Assembly: GCF_963675165.1 (NCBI RefSeq)
Contig: NC_087390.1
Span: 3,486,001 to 3,550,000 of the forward strand
Reading direction: 5' to 3'
DNA: 64,000 bases
Source of the DNA: Halichondria panicea
Lineage: Eukaryota > Porifera > Demospongiae > Suberitida > Halichondriidae
Position numbers and translations under genes: made by a program. Shown one piece after another: positions 1 to 12,900 of this stretch. The notes under the pieces are model-generated. The model made no database searches. It had not been told where the DNA came from and saw only the letters and a list, made by a program, of their open reading frames with translations. Position 1 is the first letter of the stretch; each line of letters begins with the position of its first letter.

Positions 1-2081
1 AAGTGGAATGGCATTGTGGGTTAAACCAGTACACCCACTTGTGGCCATTACAGAGCCTCAAGGTCCCCACACAGGAGATCTCACTGTTATCCATTGCACA
101 TATTAGTTGACAGCCACAACAACAACTCTCCAGAGGAAATTAATACACAGAGAATTGCATACTGTAGCGTAACTATTATGCATCTACCATATTCACACAT
201 ACGCAAATGCTAAAAAAATTATTGGCAACCTCTAAATGTTGAGGTACAGTACATGTACATGTACCTACAATTACACAAGCATGTACATGTACATACAGCA
301 CAAGTAATTGCACTACGCACTAGTATTTTGCACATGAGAATATACATTCAAAAACCTGGCTCAACGTGAAATATAAGGTGTATCAACAGCAACCTGCCCA
401 CTGCTTACAATTACATTCTGGTTAAAGGTATACAGACTTTTGGCAACAATGCAGGGAATTCTATCGCACATGTAAATTGGATCCTTGGGGGAGGTCAAGC
501 TACATGTACATGTCATTGTAGGTGTAGATCGAGTGATAATTATTACAACAGCACAAGTGGTCCTACACTGTACGTACGCAAAATATATCAGCACATTTTT
601 AAGTAGAGATGTAGAAATATAATGTAAAGAATATCCCCACTTACATATTAATGATTATATATGCATGGTGTTTACTAAGAATGAGAACTGTGTTTTGGCA
701 ACTGAAAATAAGACAACATGTTGAATTTCCGCCTCCACAGTCAGCTAGTATAGCCTGACATTTAATAAGGATATCACATTACAGTGAGGACCATATTGAG
801 CACAACCAAAGAACTAATACTACAAGCTGTTTGAAAGGGAACTTGTGACGTGTACAATGAACAGCCAAATACCACAACACATACCCTGTACAACACACTA
901 CAAGTAACTAATTGTATTGTACGTACATTATAATTACATACAAATTATACAGAAAAGAAAAAATTGTGTAAGTATTTTTAGGTAAAAATAGGGGAAAATA
1001 CACTAGACAGAATGTCTATAATTATAATAATCAATGCACATGTTCAGCCATTACTTAAGTTACTTACAGTATACAAATGTAGTAGGAAAGCACTCTGGCA
1101 ACCAACTGTAAGCGTGCTACATATATTATTGTATAGTGTACAGTGTACATGTATGTACAAAATGTAGCTCAACCTTAAGACTATGGCCGAGCCATTACTG
1201 GAACACTGGAACTGAAAGGCCAACAAAAATAACATTTTATTGTGACAGCTGGTAAAAGATAAATCAACAACATAAGTGGAAAGCGAACCTTGACGGAATC
1301 AGTAGAGTGAAACCTGCTACAGAATTATGACCACTTGCATACAAAAGACAACCTTTGTTTTGAGACCACTCACTACTTGCTTCAACAATCCTATTGATTT
1401 GACCTCCCTACAGAGACAAACTTTCTATTGAGACTACTATTTTGCTGTTGGCCCATACAGACAGGTTTAATACACATTTAATTGTCTTACATCCAACATA
1501 AAAAGCACTGTAGCTACAGATACACAATCTGTGTTCGCAGTACAAAACATGGTTCCTACAAAAGAATTGTGATTGAAAGTACAACCCAATCTAAATTGAC
1601 AATACACATACGTATACATATCTAGAGGCACAATGTGCTGCCCACCCAGACAATACTGCCCACTTGGTAAACTAGGCCCTTTATGGGCATTATTGTAACG
1701 TTACAACAGCTGCAGAAAACAATATACTGGTAATTAAGGTTTGTGTATTCTGCTCGGTGATGAGTGTACGCACTGTATAGGCATCCACGTACATAATCGC
1801 ACTAGCTAGCAATGCTATTATCATCTTGATGTAGAGCATACCTGGCAATATGCAGCTATTTGTATCAATTAATACCAGGAGTACGTCGGTTGAATTCTAT
1901 GCATGACTGGCTAAAAAATAAATTACCAAAGATATCTACATAATTGTACCATTTTCAGCACTAAAAACAAACTTCAGCATAAACAACAATACACAGTATA
2001 GGCTCAATAGCAATAACAGAAGCCATTAAGTTGAATACACAGACACTTGTAACTCACACCCATATAAACAAAAACACTCAC
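1..2081. other. no recognisable gene; intron or 3' side of the SH3 gene
   Basis: This stretch lies downstream of the SH3 exon's donor on the minus strand, so it should be intron with or without later exons of that gene. I could not identify a further exon with confidence. It is AT-rich with repeated ACATGTACATGT palindromes near 250-300. Confidence 0.4.
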
Positions 2082-3023
2082 CATGGAAGATAGATTGGAC
2101 ACCTCAGACTTTGGTGATGGCGTCTTGTGTAGATTGAGAGATTTAGCTGGGATGTCTGCCGGTTTGCTCGTCTCCGTATGCACAGGACGATGCCTGGGTC
2201 CTGAAGAACTACGCAATACACCATCCGACTCTTTGCTCAATTGTCGAGCAGCAAAGGCAGCTTCTAACGCAGAAGCAACAGCATTCACTCTCACTTGAGG
2301 CTCTGCTAGCTCAGGTGGCGATTCGTTTGTAGGACTTGTCACAACCATTGATTGAGGGCGTTCTCGGACGGGTTTTTGACCTTTCGGTTTTGTGGGAGGA
2401 GGGATTTTAAAGACAGGGCCGCTTTCTTGTGGTGAAGGCAAATCTTTAGGTGAATTTAGATCATTAGCTGTGCTTTTACTTCTCGGTTTAGAGCTAGTAG
2501 ATGGTGCTGGAGGTATTTCTGCTGCCTTTCTGTATGAGGATTGACGACTCAATCGTTCGAGAACAGACAAAGGTGCAGTTTTACTCAAATCTACGTGGTT
2601 AGGTCTTTCTTCCGAAAACTTATCGAATGATCTCTTAGCAACCAGAGGTGGTCTTTTATGCGAGGGGGATATAACAGGCTCAGATGGATTATTGGCAACA
2701 ACCTTGGGTAAAACTGTGGGAGCCGTACTTTTACTTCCCAGATCACCATTGGACTTTTCCTGAGTGGAAAGGTGCGTAATTTGTTTACGGACATCTGAAA
2801 TGTTTTGATAGAGATTCTCCCTCTTCTTAGGTTCACTCTTGACCTCTTTGACGTAAACGGCAGGCACGTAGATGTCTTGAGCACACCCCTCACCGCTCCA
2901 TCGTCTTACTTGCCACCAATCTTTATTGGATTTTGCCAACAGCTGGAACTCCTCGTCTTTCTTGAAGGATATTTTACAGCCCTCATACTCGTATGTGTAG
3001 TTGTACATGGCCCGGACTGCCAT
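2082..3023 (-). CDS. SH3-domain protein, first coding exon (ARHGAP9/12/15/27-like), partial
   Basis: One 314-codon exon on the minus strand starts with ATG at 3023 and ends at a good GTGAGT donor just below 2082, in phase 0. The gene therefore continues leftward and probably out of the window. Residues 1-61 form an SH3 domain: it opens MAVRAMYNYTYEYEG and has the DWWQVRR core and the closing YVPAVYVKEV. The WW pair followed by a 'VPAxYV' ending resembles the N-terminal SH3 of the ARHGAP9/12/15/27 RhoGAP group. The rest is Ser/Pro-rich and looks disordered, with proline-rich ligand-like stretches (IPPPTKPKGQKP). No WW, PH or RhoGAP domain is visible here, so the RhoGAP assignment is an inference. 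It is divergent from PSMB3 across about 600 bp. Confidence 0.65.
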
Positions 3024-3631
3024 TCTTGAAGTTTAATACTGCACTACACCGGGTTTGAATGCACTCAATCTAGTACTCTAGCTCTGTAGAAGAATACACA
3101 TTTACATGATGTTTTAATATACACAGGTAATTGGTACCCTCAGCCAAATGTAGCTGGTAAAGAGAACTGGACTAAACTAATTACCTAGCTACAATGTAGC
3201 TAGAAAACTGAACAACATAATAAAATTAATTATAAATTTTAAAGTGAACAGTTTGAATAGCACCTTTACGTTGCTTACTGCTTTAATGACACAAGAGACA
3301 GCTCTGGAGACTGTAGAGATATACAAGCAGTTACGTTATACACCGCCTAGCAAACTAGGTGGCTAAACTTAATGCCAAGTGTTTGCTCTTGGTTTGCTCT
3401 TCCGATCCTGCTCTTGCAAAACGAATTTGGCAATTATGGGGGCGGAGTTTCTATTAATTGTTCTTAGGCCCCTACATGTAGATCTAATTGAACGAAAAGC
3501 ATGCTGCGTGTATAGAGAAATTTGCAACTGTACATTTTCAGCCACCAGTACATACAGTGCAGCCAGAGCAAGCATCTGAACAGGTTTTCAGCTCATTAGT
3601 GGCACATTTTGTAGCCTAAGAAAATTCCATA
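3024..3631. promoter_or_regulatory. divergent intergenic region between SH3 gene and PSMB3
   Basis: About 608 bp separates the SH3 gene's ATG (minus) from the PSMB3 ATG (plus). It must hold both promoters and the PSMB3 5' UTR. I see no clear TATA box or named element; the assignment rests on position only. Confidence 0.4.
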
Positions 3632-6600
3632 ATGGTAAGTGTGTAGAAGTATTTTTGGTATGCATAAAAAAGAGTTACCAGGAGTTACCAGTTCTTTGTT
3701 ATAGTGTCATTCATCCCTGCATGCATAGATTTATTAGAAAATTGAATGGAAGACATTAAAAGCATGCAACTCGAAGTACACAATAAATAGTTTTTCTCCG
3801 TCTAATAAGAAGAAAGGTCTACTGTCTTTATACAGTGCCGCCTGCACCCTGTTACAGAAGTGCTTCAGTCAACACCAAGTATTACCACGGCCTGAAATCA
3901 AGGCTAAACGTACATTTTGTATTCCTCGTGGAACAGCTTATCTATTACTTTACCCTCAACAAACAGGAATTATAGTTTTTTCAAGCTGTGTCACTGGAAA
4001 ATGAAAAATTATTTTTGGGGCTCTATACCATGATTATTATTGTACACCCCTTGCAGTCTATCATGGAGTACAATGGGGCGGCCATAGTGGCCATGATAGG
4101 AAAGGATTGCGTTGCCATAGCAGCGGACAAGAGGCTCGGTGTACAAGCTCAAACTGTGTCCTTCAACTTCAAGAAGATCTTTCAGATGAACGACAAACTA
4201 TTTGTTGGGCTGCCAGGCCTGGCTACTGATGTACAGACAGTGTAAGTGAGAATGCCACCACAGGCACTGTGTAATTATTTTGTATAAAGGCTCCAAAAAA
4301 AAAAAGTTCTTTGGTGAACAAATTATGAGCTTTATATGGCGCTTTATTTTAGAGTGGTGGCCACATTCAAATTACAAAGATCAACAGCTTCGAGACACAT
4401 TTTGACGAGTTAGAGCCTAGACTGTCAGTTCTGGGGCTATGTTTAGAGTGATGCCTTTATTAAATCAGTTACTACAAAATGTACATGTCCTTGTTTTTAC
4501 TGACCATAAACGTTGTTATCCAAAGCCCCCAGATACTGGGGTGAGGTTAGCGCATGCATCTCAAAAAGTGGTGCATGTGATCGTCGTGTCCAACGTCTTC
4601 TGGGTAATCTATTACCCACGATCCTTGCCAGAACGCGATCCCAAAGGGCCATTTTTCTGTTATCAGATAATGACGTGTTATGGCGAAGTACACGTATGCA
4701 TAACAGTAAGGAACTATTCCCTTATGATTATCGTTGTCAGTTCGATAATAGCAATGGAGACAGACAGAGGGTCAAGGAAATGTGTGTGGTTCCGTACAGT
4801 CCTTTGACTTTGTTACAAGCTTCTACCGGTTTTATTAACCGCAAACGTGATAGGATTCCTGAAGCTGAGTAGTGGTGTCCCACCTTGTGTCTTGATGGTT
4901 GGTCAGGTCTCCTGTCTCCAGAGTCGTGGTGTTTCTGCTGCTATTCTTAGTTGTAACTCAGGGGTTACCAAGAAGTACCTCGCCAATGAAGGAGACATCA
5001 AAACTAGCCTGTTCCGTTTGGTGTCCCTATTATGTTTGCCTCACTGCAACTGTTACCGATGTAGTTCGATCGAGTGTCATCAAGTCTCTGAACATGATTA
5101 ATTGTTGTGTCGTATGAGTCACCTAATAAGCCAAACATCATGTAGTGCGGCCTGGGATTGAGACTACTCACTCCATTGTACGTACAGTTGTTCTACCATA
5201 TAGCGGGTAAGTTTCGTGGGGTAAAAAATTCGTTCAACTCGAGAAAAGGTGGTTTTTGTGAGTAAAAAATTTCGTTTAGTCTCGTGGCTGCACGGCATTC
5301 CTACGTTCCGATAAGCCACGCCTACGTTAACATTTCGTGGAGGTCAGCTTGCTCACGAAAATAACGAATATTTTACCCCACGAAAATTACCCGCTATACG
5401 GTATTGAATGTTTCTAGCCCTATCTGATAGCATGTTGATAGCTGCCTGGCCTTAGCTATGCTAACAAAAGACTCATAGTGTGGAGGACCCATTATTTGAA
5501 CAGAGTGAAAGCTGACACTAGCAAGAAAGAAAAGCTGCAGAGTGAATTGCTGCTAGATTAGTGTCTCTAGCTAGCTACATGTAGCTGTATAGCTCTGTGT
5601 ACGTGCATGTACACTGATATCATGAATATTAAAAATTCTGTTTTATGGGAAATTTTACGGGAATAATTTGCGCATGCGCAAGCAGTCAGTAGCAGGCCTT
5701 CTCTTCAATCCAAGGAGAACTTGCAAGAGAGAGACAATCGAGAGAGAGACAATCGTTTGTGCAAGAGAGAGAGCATGATTATATGACTATACAATAGTAT
5801 AGTCATATAATCAAGCTCTCTCTCTTGCAAGTCTTTCGTTTGCGACTTACAGGTGTTTTCATAATTTGGCATCGAAAGAATCTCGCATTTGAAATCTGTA
5901 TATACTTTTCAGAACCAAAAACGATGGAACAGGGTCACTAAAGTAGAAAGCTGTATATACCAGGAACAATGGAACAGGGTCACTAAAGTAGAAGCTTGAA
6001 TTATAGCGCCTGCTGCTGACTGGGATCCTACTCCATGCAGAACCTGGAGCCATACTTCTCTGAGACTCCAGGCTTCTTTACTGTGATCCTAATCCACAGT
6101 GCATATATCTATAGTACCACTACCTGTTCTCAAATGTTTCAGCATGCCTCCAGTCTGGTTTAGTTTTATTGCTCCTGAGTTGCTGTGCAAGTCATACATG
6201 ATAACAACATCACTATATTCACTGCATTATATTTCTGGTTTCTTTTTAATCATGTCACCAGCCGAGGGTTTGCACTTTAGTGCTCTAGTTTGTTTAGTAA
6301 TACATGTACATGTACCTCAACTCCATCAGTTTTGACTAGTACCCATTATTATTTATGTGTTGTGCATGTACACAATTTGTACTTTCCCAACATTGATGTA
6401 TACTTTTGCTACCATGTTTTTCTCAGGGCAAACAAATTGAAGTTCAGCCTGAACATGTACCAGTTGAGGGAGAATCGTCAGATGAAACCAAGGACCTTCA
6501 TGCACATGGTCTCCAACACACTTTATACCAGACGGTTAGTTTTGTACAATGTAGGCTTTTATGTTCATGTTGTACTGGTGGATTTATTCCGAGCGTTCAT

Positions 6601-9600
6601 AGAGTTCTACATGTAATTGTCAGGCGAGACCAACTATACTCTGTGCACGCACCTAATAGTTATGCCTCGGTGCGCATGCGCAAGCGAGGTATACGGTAGT
6701 ATGTGTGTGTGTGTGTCTGTCTGTCTGTCTGTCTGTGTGTGTAGACTGCTACAGCTGCTCAAGGATGAATCAAGTGCAAGTAAGAGTTTCTATAAGCTTC
6801 TAGTCATGTTTTCTTGGATTTTAATTCGTGGATTTGCAAATAATGCTTCGTTCTCGAGTTATGCCTAGTTTTGCTTACTTGGAATGCCATTGCAGCCTTT
6901 TCAGAAGAGCACGTAGCCAAACTTGCTTACCGAGTGTTACTACTCTACTTAGTAGTTAGCTCTGCACTAGAACGCTAGCTATTGGTAGCTGCAAGAGTGA
7001 GAAAAGAGCTGCAAGGCTCTGCAGATGGCAGCCATTAATTTTAGACTTGAACTTTTGGCATCGATCGTTTTTAACAATAATCATGGTCGATCATTACCCA
7101 CTCTTTGCAGTTACTAATAGCTTTATGTTATGTAGCTTTGGCATCTCCACCGAGGCATCAGCACCTGCGGTGCTTTCATTTTTGGTTGGTTTTTAATACA
7201 GGATTTTTAGCCAGGGGGGAAATGACGACCGTTGAAAATTTGGGGGTCCGGGGGGGGCCCCGGATAAAATTTGGCAGAACGATTGTCTAAGGTGCAATTT
7301 GGAGGTTTTTGTGCTTAAAACTGTTAGTATAGTTCTTACTGCCTTCACCTCGCCTGAAAAAAAATTTAAGCAGCTACTAAAATTGACCTCTAGTGTGTGT
7401 ACAGAGCCTATGGTCCCACTATGTACATGCACTGCTTATGTTGTAAGGTAAAATTTTAAAGGATATCATAAAAATATATGCATTTTGTGTATCTGATATA
7501 TAATTATAATCTCCTAGCTGTCTGAACTTTTGAACTGTACCATTTGTACAATTTGGTATGACACCATTAATTTTTCATGTTTCCAGGGGGAAATCCCAGG
7601 GCTCCCACCCCTCTGTATGAATGAAACCCTGCATTGCATACATGTACAGCTAAACTATTATGAGCGCATTTAATAACTGTACATGTACTTTTGCACATTT
7701 TCTCTATACAGGTTTGGGCCTTACTTTGTGGAGCCAATAGTGGCTGGTCTGGACCCTCTCACAAACGAGCCGTACATAGCTACAATGGATCTGATTGGTT
7801 GTCCCATGGAGACCAAAGACTTTGTGGTGGGAGGGACGTGCACTGAGCAGCTGTATGGTATGTGTGAGTCACTGTGGAACCCAGACCTGGTGAGTACCCT
7901 GCCAGTTAGTTGCAATTAACGTTTTATCTCTTGCGACTCGCTTCAATACCAATAGCCTTTTGAGCTCTGAGATCTATGCAGTGCCAATATAATGGGACCT
8001 TTTGAGACCTGAGCCCACCCTCCATACAAAAATTCAAAATATTGCTTTTATTTACGAACCAATAAACTGCTTGTGGCACTCCTATCCATGTAATAGTTTT
8101 TTTTATCACAATAGATTTTGGCTATTATAATTATAGTCAGCATCCTTTGATTTAAGTATTATAACCTAATAGGTGCACATGTATATAATGCATCTTCTAG
8201 TTTTAAAATTGGTTGATTCAAACTAAAGATACTGGCAAGTCAAACATTGCTCCCGAAAGCCCTATACATGCATGTACTTCAAAAATTGAATTTTTGAGCA
8301 CCATTCTGTCTGTGTGGCATTGAAATACCACATGTACTGTGTACGCATTTTCCAATTGTATGCTGTACGTGTTATATATACACGTATGTATACATGTTTT
8401 TCGTACATGTTACGTATAAGCTTTCTCCATCTACCAGGAGCCTGATGACTTGTTTGAGACCATCTCCCAGTCTCTCCTCAATGCAGTAGACAGGGACGCA
8501 CTAAGTGGATGGGGGGCAGTTGTCCATATTATGTGAGTTGTACATGAAGTACGTGCAAGCAGTCTACATGTATGTATGTTTCTGAGCCTTCCAGCTCTTG
8601 TGGTCTGTGCCAAATGTTCAAATTTTTTCACCTATTATTTATTCTCACTTCATCAGTCTGTTATTCAAATTGATGACACCTAGTAATCATAAATTACTAT
8701 GTACACAGCAGCGAAGTAAAGCTTACATAAATAATATACAGTAGACTCTCGTTAATCCGGTCACCCTTGGGACCATGCAGCTTGGCCGAAATAGCAAGGT
8801 GGCTGTAGCTCAGGAATTAGCCGCGGCTTAAAAACGACCTTACCTTGAATCTAATGACTACTTTTGCGGTTCTTGTCTCGAGGATATGTAGGATAATGAA
8901 TCATTCTGTTCTCTATTTTTGCTAAACCACACCCAAAACGTCATATCCGGCCGTAATTACGTATAAAATTACATTGAAAACCTTGTTTGGGACAGCCAGC
9001 ACTGGCCGGTAAACGGAATAGCGAGTGGCCGTACTTCAGGGAGCCGGAATAGCGAGAGTCTACTGTAGCACCCAAAAAATTAAGTCAATTTCAGCAGCGA
9101 AATAACACACCTTAGCACAAAAGATAATTTTCAACATTGGATTTTCTGCCATGTGAACGTGGGCGTGTTCTGAGCTTACTACGTATGTGCAACTCATTAA
9201 ACTATAGCTATTTTCACAGTACCTATTCAAATTCTAAAAAAGATCGCGGAATATTTGGTACAGGCCTACCTGGAATCGAGACTAGCATTGTGTTGAAGCT
9301 GCAAAGTACTGTGCACATTTGTGACTAATAGTCAATGCTGGAATGTTACAAACATACCATATACCCCGAAATTTTCGAGGGCTTAATTTTCGCTGTTTTC
9401 GTAGGTTAGAAAATTGTTCTTTTGCTATAACGTGTAGAAATTAAAGGCATGGCCTCTGGTAAGCAGTCAATCCACAAACATTATGCAATTAGAGGCAATT
9501 CCACGCAATATAAGGTCTCGAAAATTTCACGCTATATGGTACAATCTGCATTTCAACGCATTGAGTATTCACAGGTCAATCGTACATGTAAATAAATATA

Positions 9601-9808
9601 CAAGACTGTAAAGTAAGATAAGTGTTTATAACTGTAATTGTGATACTCCTTTTTGACATTCCACTATATATAATTATTATGTGCGTATAATTATGTAACG
9701 TAAAAGCATGATTGTTAATATATAGCGTGCGTACACGTGCATTCTTGTTTGACACACAGAGAGAAAGACAAAGTAACAACAAGGGATCTGAAAGCTAGAA
9801 TGGACTGA
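3632..9808 (+). CDS. PSMB3: proteasome subunit beta type-3
   Basis: Non-catalytic beta-3 subunit of the 20S proteasome core. Coding exons: 3632-3634, 4057-4241, 6427-6534, 7712-7889, 8438-8532 and 9760-9808. They sum to 618 nt, or 205 aa, the same length as human PSMB3. All junctions have GT/AG ends and join in frame. The protein begins [14 protein letters not shown] and carries the family signatures NCVAIAADRR-like ([11 protein letters not shown]), [23 protein letters not shown] and [15 protein letters not shown], ending KARMD. It has no propeptide and no N-terminal catalytic Thr, as expected for beta-3. The first coding exon is only the ATG, followed directly by GTAAGT. Introns 2 and 3 are expanded by transposons. 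It is convergent with PSME3, with the two stop codons 177 bp apart. Confidence 0.97.
5196..5401. mobile_element. MITE of the TA-CCGTATAGCGGG family
   Basis: A 206-bp element in PSMB3 intron 2 has inverted ends (CCATATAGCGGGTAAGTTTC on the left, the complement of CCGTATAGCGGGTAATTTTC on the right) and is flanked by TA. It has no coding capacity. The same family recurs at 9357-9539, 21002-21252, 51193-51416, 53642-53802 and 58653-58829, with degenerate copies near 28770-28985, 42570-42790, 43005-43178 and 62540-62715. Confidence 0.8.
5405..5720 (+). mobile_element. partial TAGCCTC-family (Mutator-like) element
   Basis: The sequence matches the interior and right end of the elements at 58994-59567 and 18825-19369: TTTCTAGCCC, the 'GCTAACAAAAGACTCA' stretch, and GCGCATGCGCAAGCAGTC followed by AGCAGGCC. 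Its left end is disrupted, so it is a damaged copy in PSMB3 intron 2. Confidence 0.6.
5761..5828. repeat. perfect 32-bp inverted repeat (hairpin)
   Basis: Arms at 5761-5792 and 5797-5828 are near-perfect reverse complements with a 4-base loop. The stem combines a GAGA-rich half and an ATATGACTATAC half. It lies in PSMB3 intron 2. GAGAGAGACAATC repeats run just upstream. Confidence 0.85.
5995..6287 (-). repeat. R4 dispersed repeat, partial
   Basis: The reverse complement matches the repeat at 51559-52165 and 54148-54726, beginning CTAGAGCACTAAAGTGCAAA. It lies in PSMB3 intron 2. Confidence 0.6.
6660..7180 (+). mobile_element. R1 dispersed element with palindromic ends
   Basis: Begins TATGCCTCGGTGCGCATGCG and ends with CACCGAGGCATCAGCACC followed by TGCGGTGCTTTCATT. 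Each end can fold on itself. There is a GT/GTCT microsatellite just inside the left end. About 520 bp and non-coding. Other copies: 13047-13530, 19546-20070, 23068-23669, 43181-43560, 52340-52852, 57361-58455 (interrupted) and 60050-60588. Confidence 0.75.
8739..9065. mobile_element. pogo/Tigger-like MITE
   Basis: A 327-bp element with ends CAGTAGACTCTCGTTAATCC and its complement, flanked by TA on both sides, in the last intron of PSMB3. TIRs of the form CAGTAGA..TCG..AATCCGG with a TA duplication are typical of pogo/Tigger elements. Confidence 0.8.
9357..9539. mobile_element. MITE of the TA-CCGTATAGCGGG family
   Basis: TA-flanked element in the last PSMB3 intron. The ends read CCATATACCCCGAAATTTTC on the left and the complement of CCATATAGCG on the right. 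Confidence 0.6.
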
Positions 9809-9985
9809 AATCATCGTCTGTGCACTAACTTAGTATTCATACATGTACCATTCTGTTATTCTATAATATTATTATACCATTCCCTCTGTATAATTAGCTT
9901 TTCAATGATAGCTGATGCATTAAGCAATAATGATGTCATGCGAAAACTAAGACTTATAGTGCAATCTAAGGAACAGTTTCATGCC

Positions 9986-12900
9986 TCAGTAGAGAGAGTT
10001 GGCGTGGGAGCTGCGTGGCTGCTTGATCTTTTCAAAGTTCTTGATTATGACATCATAGAGAATAGCCTGTACCAATTTAAGGGCGGCTAGTATAATAATT
10101 ATATATAATAGCAACATAATTATATTTTATTTCCCTCATCTGCTCCTGATAGTATAAATGATTATTGCTGACCTTACACGTACATGTGTTCCCATGCCAG
10201 TACATATATATATACCTAAAATTATACACAGATCAGTGTATATGCATGAAGCTTTGTAGATAATTAATAGCATGCAGCTAAGATTGCCTGCATACAATTA
10301 AGTACGACGATCTTGTATGGTAATGCAGAGAGAATTATAACTTACATAAATGTTCCTCAATTCCATCAACATTATCTTGAAACTTAGGAACACTTTCTCG
10401 TCGTACTCATTGATCCCTCGACGATAGTCATCCTACAGTAGCAACCACATGCACGTACAAATTAGAAGTACACAAGAAAAATATGTGTACAGTAGAGATA
10501 ATACTTAAACATTAATTGAGGGCATGCAAATAATTACAGAGCTTATGTGTATATAATTTGGCCACTGTTTTAGGTTGAAAGCTGCTGGCTGCCAGCCACC
10601 TGTTGAGCCTGGTAGCTTGCTAATTCGTCTCTCCTGCTGGCTGGTGGCAAATAGCCATCGATTATATGCTACATGTACAGTAGACTCTCGTTAATCCGGC
10701 CACCCTTGGGACCATGCAGCTTGGCCGGAATAGCGAGGTGGCCGTACTTCAGATAATTAGCCGCGGCTTAAAAACGACCTTACCTCGAATCTAATCACTG
10801 ATTTGCAGTTCTTGTCTCGAGGATAATGAAAGATAATGAATCATTCTGCTCTCTATTTAAGTGTGCTCTCTATTTAAGTGTAATCCAATTTTATTTACTA
10901 AACCACACCCAAAACATCATATCCGGCCGTAATACACATATAAAATTACATTGAAAACGTTATTTGGGACAGCCAGCACTGGCCGGTAAACGGAATAGCG
11001 AGTGGCCGTACTTCAGGGTGAGTTTTGTGCAGTAAACATAGAGGTAGCATTCCGTGCCAAACCAAATGGCCGGTATATCGAGGTGGCCGTACTTCAGAGA
11101 GCCGGAATAGCGAGAGTCTACTGTATATCCATTAATTTTTCTCACATCTTACAGAATACGGTAAAAGCGTAAGTTTTGTTTTGTTTCATTTAATCGAGCA
11201 ATGTATGTTTGTCAACATTCAACAGAAAAACATAATATAATTATTATGCAGTACTCTTATTCCTCTCAATACAACAGCACTTTTAGTTTTTTTAGTGACT
11301 CACCAAATGTGGGTACTTGGCAGCTTTTGAGACAAGTTTTGCTCTAACACTGAAGTATCTGAAATGCATATACAATGAGCAAATGCATGCATGGGATTGC
11401 ATGTATCAATGTGCAGAGCGTACTGTTAACAGTAAATAAAAAATATGCTATAATGCTAGCTAGTGTATATACAAGTAAACATACTTTTCAAGACAATGTG
11501 GCTTTACCTAGAAATCTGTTCCATGAACTTGGCTGAATCTGCTTCTGCCTTACTAACTTCAGCAAGGATGTCCTCCTGCAAGAATAGTATAGATAATTAT
11601 GTATAATGCATAATTGTTTTATAGGGACGTATATAGCAGCGACATTTAGAAAAGCAAATACAGTGTATAGAGTACAAAGATGAGCCATCACTCCTCCTTC
11701 TTCACGATAGATGCTAACTTAGTTGTGTATTGGCTTTTAGTAGTCCCGTGCAGTCATCTCTTATAAGTTTAATCTACATGTAAATGGACTCAATTACCGG
11801 AGTTCAAACAATTGCTATTGAACACACGTTCTGGATTGTGGTGGTGCTGTGCTAACCTGAATACTAACACCAAAGTTGTTGCCATCCTCGATTTTAGGTA
11901 TTCTCAATTGAATCCATACTTTAATCTGAATGTGAAAATAAACAGCTACATGTACAGCAAGAATCTCAACAAAATTTAATGCATTTGCACATGCAGTCAT
12001 GCATCTAACATGTGCATGGGGATTCAACACTCACTGTGTTGCATCTGTTCATCGTATCAATAATTTTCGGCTTCAGGCAGTCGACAATCTCCACAAGTTT
12101 CTACATAAAAATTCTGACAATACTATTTCAAGTACGAAACGGTACTACTATGATAGAACAAAGTTGTGTATACACAAACTGGTGATGTGAAGCAGAAGGA
12201 TAATTATGCAGTTTTTAATCAGTTTCCAGAAAATGCAAATTTATGGGAAATCTATATTAGAACTCACTGGATTGGAAGGGACATACCCTTTGAATAGAGG
12301 TGCTTGCTTGGTTCCTGAGAATGAGACACAAAATAAACAAAAACATTGAATATGAAGGCGTGCAGTTTGATTACTATAAACATTTAACAAGAAATGCAAT
12401 ACATTTATATGTACCACCATGCATTAGACTACATAGTGACACGTGTATATATTATACTGTATAGCATAACTCAGGGTGTCATACAGGGGGAAAGGGGGAT
12501 ATCTTCCCTCTGGCTACAACCCCCCCCCCCCTAAAATTAGCATTCAGGTACTAGTCGTATGAGAGAATGCCTAGAAAACCTCAAAATTCACCAGAATACA
12601 CCCAAGACCACTTAATTAACACATTTTTACAGGAAATTCTCTGGGCCGGCAATAATTGTCAGGGTCTCTAAAAAAAAAACAGTTGACATTATTTTATGTA
12701 TGACTTTTAGACCCTCCCTTTCAAAATTTCTGGATCTAAACTTCTTTGTTTTCAACACTAGCCATTCTACCCCTGCGTGTGCCTTTACTTCCCCCCTCTA
12801 CTTCAAAATCCTGTGTGACACCCTGTTTAAACTTACCTACTGGTGTTGCAGTATCATTCAAGGTGTCTGAGACTGTTCGTTTTCTTTTCGCTGGCGGCTG

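Noticed and set aside
361..594. Possible minus-strand exon encoding a DPIYMCDRIPCIVAK-like stretch
   Set aside because: Bounded by plausible splice sites, but I recognise no domain and cannot link it in phase to the SH3 exon with any confidence.
4439..5117. Overlapping open frames in PSMB3 intron 2
   Set aside because: No family resemblance and no splice fit; they lie in intronic repeat-like sequence.
9905..10090. Plus-strand open frame of 61 codons
   Set aside because: Shadow of the last PSME3 exon on the opposite strand.
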